Shown here: positions 7,837-12,243 of the stretch, one piece after another
Numbering within the stretch: position 1 is the stretch's first letter
Layout: each line of letters starts with the position of its first letter
NCBI GenBank assembly: GCA_017543645.1
Contig: JAFYFR010000067.1
Coordinates: forward strand, 1-12,243
Reading direction: 5' to 3'
Source: Bacteroidales bacterium
GTDB lineage: Bacteria; Bacteroidota; Bacteroidia; Bacteroidales; UBA3824
DNA length: 12,243 nucleotides
The notes under the pieces: model-generated
The model's input: the letters and a program-made list of their open reading frames with translations, nothing else
Database searches by the model: none
Told to the model about the DNA's origin: nothing
Translations under genes and position numbers: made by a program

Positions 7837-7867
7837 TTTGACATTTTATTGAATTTTTATAATTTTA
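7837..7867 (+). promoter_or_regulatory. candidate Bacteroidetes-type promoter for the sensor gene
   Basis: A -33-like TTTG (7837-7840) is followed, after a 19-base spacer, by TAATTTTA (7860-7867). The latter matches the -7 consensus TAnnTTTG at every fixed position except the last. Transcription would begin near 7874, giving a leader of about 45 bases before the ATG at 7919. The surrounding DNA is extremely A/T-rich, so chance matches are likely. Confidence 0.35.
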
Positions 7868-7918
7868 GTAGCCTATATTTTACATTATTGATGGCCAAGA
7901 TAATATAAGTAGAAATAT

Positions 7919-10693
7919 ATGAAAAAGTTTAAACTCTCCATAAAGTCGAAGTTTAGGTTATTCTTGATAATCACGCTGTTGCCGTTTATCATTGTGTCGG
8001 TAATATTTGTAGTGCTGCTTACAAGAAACAAGACCTACGAAGATTACGAGCAGAAAGTGCTTACACTTAAGCTCGAATACCTTAAACTCAAAGAGTACGA
8101 GCAGTCGTTCCTGCTTTACTACCCCACCGACAATACATTTTTCAAGACAACAGACAACGAGTATCTCCGTAAATTTGAGCTTGAGGAAAAACAGATCAAC
8201 AAGAATTTCGACGAGCTGCTCAACTTGCCCACCACTACGTCGCTCGACCTCAACAACAATATCTATATGCTCAAGGAAAACGCGAGCAGCTACGGCGACC
8301 TGTTGCGGCTTGTTGCGTCAAAGTTTTACAAACGGGGCTCTTATACGACAGGTATTATTGGCGAGATTGAGCGCAGTTACGAAAGCGCAGTGGCTCAGAA
8401 ATCTTTGCCATTGCCTATACTATCGTCGCTCAAGGAGATGGAGGTGCAGTATCTCAACCGAAAGGACGCCACTTATTTCAACGATTTTGTAACAATCTAC
8501 ACTCAGAATATCGTCAATGCGGGGGTTGAGGCTGAACCGATTGTTGTGCGTGATTCGTCAAGCACCGACTCTGTTCGGGTTGTTGCGCCACCCACAAGAG
8601 CCAAGGCTAAAACCAACCCCGAGAAGCTAAAACCTGTCAACGATTTCAAACGTTTCTTTACTTCGCTTGTAAAAATCGACAAGGAGATAGGTTTCAACCG
8701 TGAGGAGGGTCTTTTGTTCGACCTTCAGGTAGAAAAATCTAAACTCGACGACATCGACTCCATGCTCGCCAAGATTTCGGAACAAAAAGAGCAGACAGCC
8801 TCTACCACAAGATTGTTACTTATTATAATTGCTATACTGATTATCTTGGCTTTGGCTGTGGCAATTGCCAAATTTTCTAACAAGATTACTTCGGCAATTT
8901 CTAAAATCAGCGGATACGTTAACGCGCTTAGCAAAGGTATTATTCCCGATGAGGAAATCAAGTGCAACACCAACGACGAACTTGCCGATATGGCAGTGGA
9001 GCTCAACACATTTGCCCACGGCTTAAAAGAAACTACTCAGTTTGCAAGCAGCATCGGTAGCGGCAACTTGGATACCGAATTTAAACCGCTCAGCGAAAAC
9101 GACTTGCTCGGTAACTCACTCTTGGAGATGCGTAGCAACCTTTATAAATCGCAACAGGAAGACGAAAAACGTCAGCGTGAGGACAGCCTGCGTAAGTGGG
9201 CTAACGAGGGTCTCACACAATTCTCTGAAATTCTGCGTCAGAGCACAAGCAATATCAACGACCTTGCCAATAACGTTCTAAAAAATCTTATTCACTTTTT
9301 AGACGCTAACCAAGGAGGTCTTTTTCTCTACAACGACAACAATAAAAACGACGTTTACCTCGAACTCGTATCCTCATATGCCTACAACCAAGAGCGCAAG
9401 AAGAAAAAGAAAATCTATCTTGGCGAAGGCTTGATTGGTACTTGTGCTATTGAAAAATCGTATGTCTATCTGACCGACCTTCCAAACGACTATCTTTCGA
9501 TTACATCGGGCTTGGGTGGGGCTAACCCCAACTGCTTGTTGATTATGCCGTTAAAGGTTGAAGAACAGATTTTTGGTGTAATGGAGATAGCATCGTTTAA
9601 GAAGATGGAGAAACACGAAATTGACTTTGTGGAGAAGGTTTCGGAATCAATCGCCTCCACACTCTCTATTGCCAAAATCAACCAGAGGACAGCAGAACTC
9701 CTCGCACAGTCGCAACAGCAAGCCGAGGAAATGGCTTCGCAAGAGGAGGAAATGCGTCAAAACCTCGAAGAACTTCAAGCCACTCAGGAAGAATCAGCCC
9801 GCAAGGAAGCTGAGATGCAGAGTATTCTCAACGCCGTCAACAGTTCGTCGCTTGTTATTGAGTACGACCTAACCGGCAATATCACAAGCGTTAACGAGGC
9901 ATTCTGCAAAACTATGAACCTCCAACGCGAGCAGGCTGTGGGACGCACTTTGGACGAGTTCCGCGACTCTACCGAGGAGTATTCGCTGCAAGATGCCGAC
10001 TTTTGGAACCGCGTTCGCGACGGCGAGGTGGTAAAACGTACCGATAAGTACGTAACCGGCGGCGAGGAACACTGGCTCCATCAGGTGTTTACGCCAATTA
10101 TCGACAGCGATGGTTTCCCCTACAAGATTCTCAATATGGCCACCGACATTACTGCAAGCAAAAAGCAGGAAATCGAACTTAAAGTTCAGGCCGACAAGAT
10201 GGCTACTCAGGAAGAGGAGATGCGGCACAACCTCGAAGAACTCCAGAGCGCACAGCAGGCGATGGCTCAACAGCAGGAGGAACTCAATGAGGCGAACCAA
10301 AAGCTCCACGACAACGAAAGCAACCTTATTAGCGCAATAGAAAAATCCAAGGCGCAGGAAAAAGAACTTCAAGAGAAGGTGGAAGAACTCAACAAACTGC
10401 ACAAAGAACTTGAAATACAACAGGCTGCAATTCTTGAACAGAACCGCGAACTGCAGGAAAAAGATAAACTGCAATCGAAGGCTCTTCAAAATGCCGACCG
10501 CAACCTTGAGCGCACTCGTATGAAAATCATGGCTGAATTTGTCCACAACCTTGAACGTCATGTGGTTGTGATGGAAGATGCTGAACAACTTTTGCGTCGA
10601 AACAAAGAAAGCGTTCCGCCTGAGGTTATCGCTACTATCTCCGATTTGAAAAATCAATTTATGATTCTTATTACAAAATACAAGTTTGAATAG
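7919..10693 (+). CDS. two-TM sensor protein: HAMP-GAF-PAS with coiled coils, no recognisable output domain
   Basis: This is a 924-residue membrane sensor of unknown output. Read in order: TM1 at about 13-36; a mostly helical extracytoplasmic domain at about 37-296, interrupted by a polar Pro/Ser/Lys linker at about 205-240; TM2 at about 298-319; HAMP at about 318-368 (NTNDELADMAVELN); a second HAMP-like unit at about 370-410 (SGNLDTEF, then ENDLLGNSLLEMRSNL); a GAF domain at about 435-585 with GEGLIGTCA and LIMPLKVEEQIFGVMEIAS; coiled coil at about 590-635; PAS/PAC at about 636-750 (NITSVNEAFCKTM, and ILNMATDITASKKQEIELK); then a coiled coil to about 870 and a 55-residue tail. I see no HisKA/HATPase, GGDEF, PP2C or MCP signalling hairpin. 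The layout matches sensor halves of Bacteroidetes histidine kinases and chemoreceptor-like proteins. It is divergent from manA, is monocistronic, and has its own terminator. The stop is TAG with no frameshift visible, so the missing output looks genuine. The function is unknown. Confidence 0.87.
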   Translation: MKKFKLSIKSKFRLFLIITLLPFIIVSVIFVVLLTRNKTYEDYEQKVLTLKLEYLKLKEYEQSFLLYYPTDNTFFKTTDNEYLRKFELEEKQINKNFDELLNLPTTTSLDLNNNIYMLKENASSYGDLLRLVASKFYKRGSYTTGIIGEIERSYESAVAQKSLPLPILSSLKEMEVQYLNRKDATYFNDFVTIYTQNIVNAGVEAEPIVVRDSSSTDSVRVVAPPTRAKAKTNPEKLKPVNDFKRFFTSLVKIDKEIGFNREEGLLFDLQVEKSKLDDIDSMLAKISEQKEQTASTTRLLLIIIAILIILALAVAIAKFSNKITSAISKISGYVNALSKGIIPDEEIKCNTNDELADMAVELNTFAHGLKETTQFASSIGSGNLDTEFKPLSENDLLGNSLLEMRSNLYKSQQEDEKRQREDSLRKWANEGLTQFSEILRQSTSNINDLANNVLKNLIHFLDANQGGLFLYNDNNKNDVYLELVSSYAYNQERKKKKKIYLGEGLIGTCAIEKSYVYLTDLPNDYLSITSGLGGANPNCLLIMPLKVEEQIFGVMEIASFKKMEKHEIDFVEKVSESIASTLSIAKINQRTAELLAQSQQQAEEMASQEEEMRQNLEELQATQEESARKEAEMQSILNAVNSSSLVIEYDLTGNITSVNEAFCKTMNLQREQAVGRTLDEFRDSTEEYSLQDADFWNRVRDGEVVKRTDKYVTGGEEHWLHQVFTPIIDSDGFPYKILNMATDITASKKQEIELKVQADKMATQEEEMRHNLEELQSAQQAMAQQQEELNEANQKLHDNESNLISAIEKSKAQEKELQEKVEELNKLHKELEIQQAAILEQNRELQEKDKLQSKALQNADRNLERTRMKIMAEFVHNLERHVVVMEDAEQLLRRNKESVPPEVIATISDLKNQFMILITKYKFE

Positions 10694-10704
10694 AATTTGA
10701 TTAT

Positions 10705-10742
10705 TTTTATTCATATTTTTTTATTTTATTCATATTTTTTTT
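10705..10742 (+). repeat. two tandem copies of a 19-bp T-rich unit
   Basis: TTTTATTCATATTTTTTTA (10705-10723) is followed immediately by TTTTATTCATATTTTTTTT (10724-10742), identical at 18 of 19 positions. The repeat lies in the 3' untranslated region of the sensor gene, between its stop and the terminator hairpin. It may be a small duplication by slippage; no function is evident. Confidence 0.75.
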
Positions 10743-10760
10743 ACATATTGTTATTTTTTG

Positions 10761-10795
10761 AGCCGTTTTCATCCCCCCCCGAAAACGGCTTTTTT
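10761..10795 (+). terminator. intrinsic terminator of the sensor gene
   Basis: AGCCGTTTTC (10761-10770) and GAAAACGGCT (10781-10790) form a perfect 10-bp stem around a loop of AT followed by eight Cs. The stem is followed by a T run (10790-10795). The minus-strand side lacks a downstream T run, so termination is expected only for plus-strand transcription. It separates the sensor from the following lipoprotein gene. Confidence 0.9.
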
Positions 10796-10859
10796 ATACA
10801 CTAAAAATTATGTTATGGCATTATTTTAGTATACTATTTTGTAAATTTAGTACAACAAA

Positions 10860-11777
10860 ATGAAGATTAATAGAATTATAATGCAGCCTTCGTTAGTGCT
10901 ATTGTTAGTAGTATTTGCTGTTGTTTTGCAGTCGTGCCGTACCAAAACACGTAATTATCACCCGATAGAACAAGACAGTTTTCCCGAAATGGAATACGAG
11001 TCGAATTTCAGAGGCGTTCAATTGGTTAATACCAAAGGCGGTTTCAAAGTTCCAGAGTCTGTTACGGTTGATATCCGCGACAATTATATCTATGTTTCCA
11101 ACATCAACGGTACGCCTGATGAAAAAGATGGTTCTGGATATGTTACAAGAGTGATGTTTTCTGGCGATATTATTGATACTCTTAAACTTAATGGACTTAA
11201 CGCACCGAAAGGAATGGTTGTTGCCAACAATCACCTCTATATTGCCGACATCGACCGTGTGATTGTGTATGATGTTGAAAAACAGAAATTAACTAATATT
11301 ATTGAGCCGGAAGGTGCGGAATTTCTCAACGACATTACAGCCGATGCCGACAACAATGTTTATGTTTCAGATTCTAAAGTCGGAAAAGTGTTCAGAATTT
11401 CCCAGCAAACAATTTCTACCTTTGTTTGTGATTCGCTGAGCGCGGGTGTCAACGGGCTTTGCGTTGCCGATGCCTATATTGCCATGGGTGCTGCCAACCG
11501 TATTGTTTTAGTCAATCCCTTGAATGCCAGAAAAAAGATTTTTGCGAATCTTCCATTCACTCCCGACGGACTTAAACGCCACAACGACACTACATTTTTG
11601 GCATCCGATTTTGTGGGTAATATCTATTCGGTTACTCCAAACAATTGCCGTCTGCTTGTTTCTGCTCATGAAAATGTTAACGCTGCCGACTTTGAGTATC
11701 TGCCCGAACAAAACATTCTTATTGTTCCAACGTTTTCTAATAATACCATCGATATTTACCATATCGGCTTGGATTAG
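10860..11777 (+). CDS. six-bladed beta-propeller lipoprotein (NHL/SMP-30-like)
   Basis: This 305-residue envelope lipoprotein has a hydrophobic N-terminus (about 11-23) leading to the lipobox LQSC, with lipidated Cys26. The rest is a beta-propeller built of repeated strands of similar form: DIRDNYIYVSNING, VVANNHLYIADIDRV, DADNNVYVSDSKVGKVFRIS, CVADAYIAMGAANRIVLVN, FLASDFVGNIYSVT and ILIVPTFSNNTIDIYHIG, consistent with six blades. It resembles the 6-bladed beta-propeller proteins common in Bacteroidales, whose exact roles are mostly unknown; catalytic residues are not obvious. The ATG at 10860 follows the terminator by 64 bases, so the gene needs its own promoter. Upstream DNA contains partial -7-like matches (for example TAAATTTA at 10842), but I would not assign one. 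A DUF1573 gene begins 30 bases after the stop on the same strand, probably in one operon. Confidence 0.85.
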   Translation: MKINRIIMQPSLVLLLVVFAVVLQSCRTKTRNYHPIEQDSFPEMEYESNFRGVQLVNTKGGFKVPESVTVDIRDNYIYVSNINGTPDEKDGSGYVTRVMFSGDIIDTLKLNGLNAPKGMVVANNHLYIADIDRVIVYDVEKQKLTNIIEPEGAEFLNDITADADNNVYVSDSKVGKVFRISQQTISTFVCDSLSAGVNGLCVADAYIAMGAANRIVLVNPLNARKKIFANLPFTPDGLKRHNDTTFLASDFVGNIYSVTPNNCRLLVSAHENVNAADFEYLPEQNILIVPTFSNNTIDIYHIGLD

Positions 11778-11807
11778 TATTATGATTATGAATATACAGA
11801 TAAAACT

Positions 11808-12243
11808 ATGAAACCACACCTTATATATATAGTAACATTTTTGTTGGCAATTTCTATAACCGCAACGGCTCAGCCTGTGACCGAATTTGCCGAATTGGAA
11901 CATAATTTTGGCAACATTGGCGAACTGGATGGCGCTGTTACTCACCGATTTGTCTACAAAAACACTGGCGATAAGCCTTTGGTGGTATCTAAGGTTTATA
12001 CCTCGTGCGGCTGCACTTCGCCGGCGTGGAGCAAAGAGCCTGTGATGCCTGGGCAGGAGGGTTATGTAGATGCAACTTTCGACCCGCGCGACCGTCCAGG
12101 GGCTTTTACCAAAAGCATTACCGTGATGCACAATGGCAAAAGTATCCAAGATGTGCTGTATATTTCGGGCAATGTGCAGCCTCGCCCTGAGCCTGTTTCT
12201 GCTGAATATCCTTACACGTTTTTTGATTTGCGGTTGAAGAAAA
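11808..12243 (+). CDS. secreted DUF1573 protein, N-terminal part (3' end outside window)
   Basis: The 145 visible residues begin with a signal peptide (MKPHLIYIVTFLLAISITATA, probable cleavage before Gln22). A DUF1573 domain follows: LEHNFGNIGELDG (30-42), FVYKNTGDKPLVV (48-60), the hallmark TSCGCTSPAW (65-74), VMPGQEGYVDATFDPRDRPG (79-98) and FTKSITVMHN (100-109). DUF1573 is an immunoglobulin-like, ASPM/Hydin-related beta-sandwich common in secreted Bacteroidetes proteins. No enzymatic role is known, and the Cys-Gly-Cys may bind metal or form a disulfide. The ATG at 11808 starts right at the signal peptide. The frame is open to the window end and may hold further repeats. It follows the beta-propeller lipoprotein by 30 bases, so the two are probably co-expressed and act in the same envelope compartment. 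Confidence 0.92.
   Translation, partial: MKPHLIYIVTFLLAISITATAQPVTEFAELEHNFGNIGELDGAVTHRFVYKNTGDKPLVVSKVYTSCGCTSPAWSKEPVMPGQEGYVDATFDPRDRPGAFTKSITVMHNGKSIQDVLYISGNVQPRPEPVSAEYPYTFFDLRLKK

Noticed and set aside
7838..7863. TTGACA and TATAAT boxes resembling an E. coli sigma-70 promoter
   Set aside because: The spacer is only 14 bases, too short for sigma-70, and Bacteroidetes use a different consensus. The same stretch is better read as TTTG-N19-TAATTTTA.
9315..9325. Strong Shine-Dalgarno-like AGGAGGT inside the sensor gene
   Set aside because: It is internal to the GAF domain with no suitable start codon just downstream, and this phylum rarely relies on such sites.
9869..10714. 281-codon minus-strand open frame, apparently rich in Phe and Leu like a membrane protein
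   Set aside because: It is the exact antisense of the Glu/Gln/Lys-rich coiled coil of the sensor gene. Antisense GAA, CAA and AAG codons read as Phe, Leu and Leu. It has no family motif and no independent signal.
11782..11811. Nine-codon frame (MIMNIQIKL) ending in an ATGA overlap with the DUF1573 start
   Set aside because: It could be a leader peptide coupling translation, but it is too short and A/T-rich to support. It may only reflect chance ATGs in the spacer.

Overview
The window looks like a chromosomal segment of a Bacteroidetes bacterium, most likely of the order Bacteroidales. The evidence is the gene content: a DUF1573 protein, a six-bladed beta-propeller lipoprotein, and a fused exporter/acyltransferase/methyltransferase typical of the phylum. 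The translation starts also lack clear Shine-Dalgarno sequences and lie behind A/T-rich leaders. The genus cannot be named from sequence alone. There is no rRNA, tRNA, CRISPR array, transposase or phage gene, and no gene-free stretch over 300 bases.

Layout. (1) 1-1547, plus strand: the 3' end of the tRNA m7G46 methyltransferase gene trmB, then a membrane-anchored endonuclease/exonuclease/phosphatase-fold protein. (2) 1556-7644, minus strand, a compact four-gene operon read right to left: class I mannose-6-phosphate isomerase (manA), a family 2 glycosyltransferase, a fused RND/MMPL-type exporter + PlsC-type acyltransferase + partial SAM-methyltransferase, and a secreted alpha/beta hydrolase. 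Spacings are a 10-base gap, a 10-base overlap and a 4-base GTGA overlap. (3) 7645-7918: a divergent A/T-rich intergenic region with candidate promoters and an A/T inverted repeat. (4) 7919-10693, plus strand: a 924-residue two-TM sensor with HAMP, GAF and PAS modules and long coiled coils, but no kinase, cyclase or chemotaxis output domain. It is followed by a 19-bp tandem repeat and a strong intrinsic terminator. (5) 10860-12243, plus strand: a beta-propeller lipoprotein and the start of a secreted DUF1573 protein, which runs off the window.

How the genes may work together. The minus-strand operon reads as a module for making, acylating and exporting a glycosylated lipid. ManA would supply mannose-6-phosphate and sugar nucleotides, the glycosyltransferase would transfer a sugar, the fusion protein would acylate and export, and the secreted hydrolase could trim an ester outside the inner membrane. 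The glycosyltransferase plus exporter/acyltransferase pair resembles the tailoring and export part of aryl-polyene/flexirubin clusters. The ketosynthases, ACPs and ammonia-lyase of such clusters are absent from this window. That reconstruction is inference. The output-less sensor is the least explained protein here.
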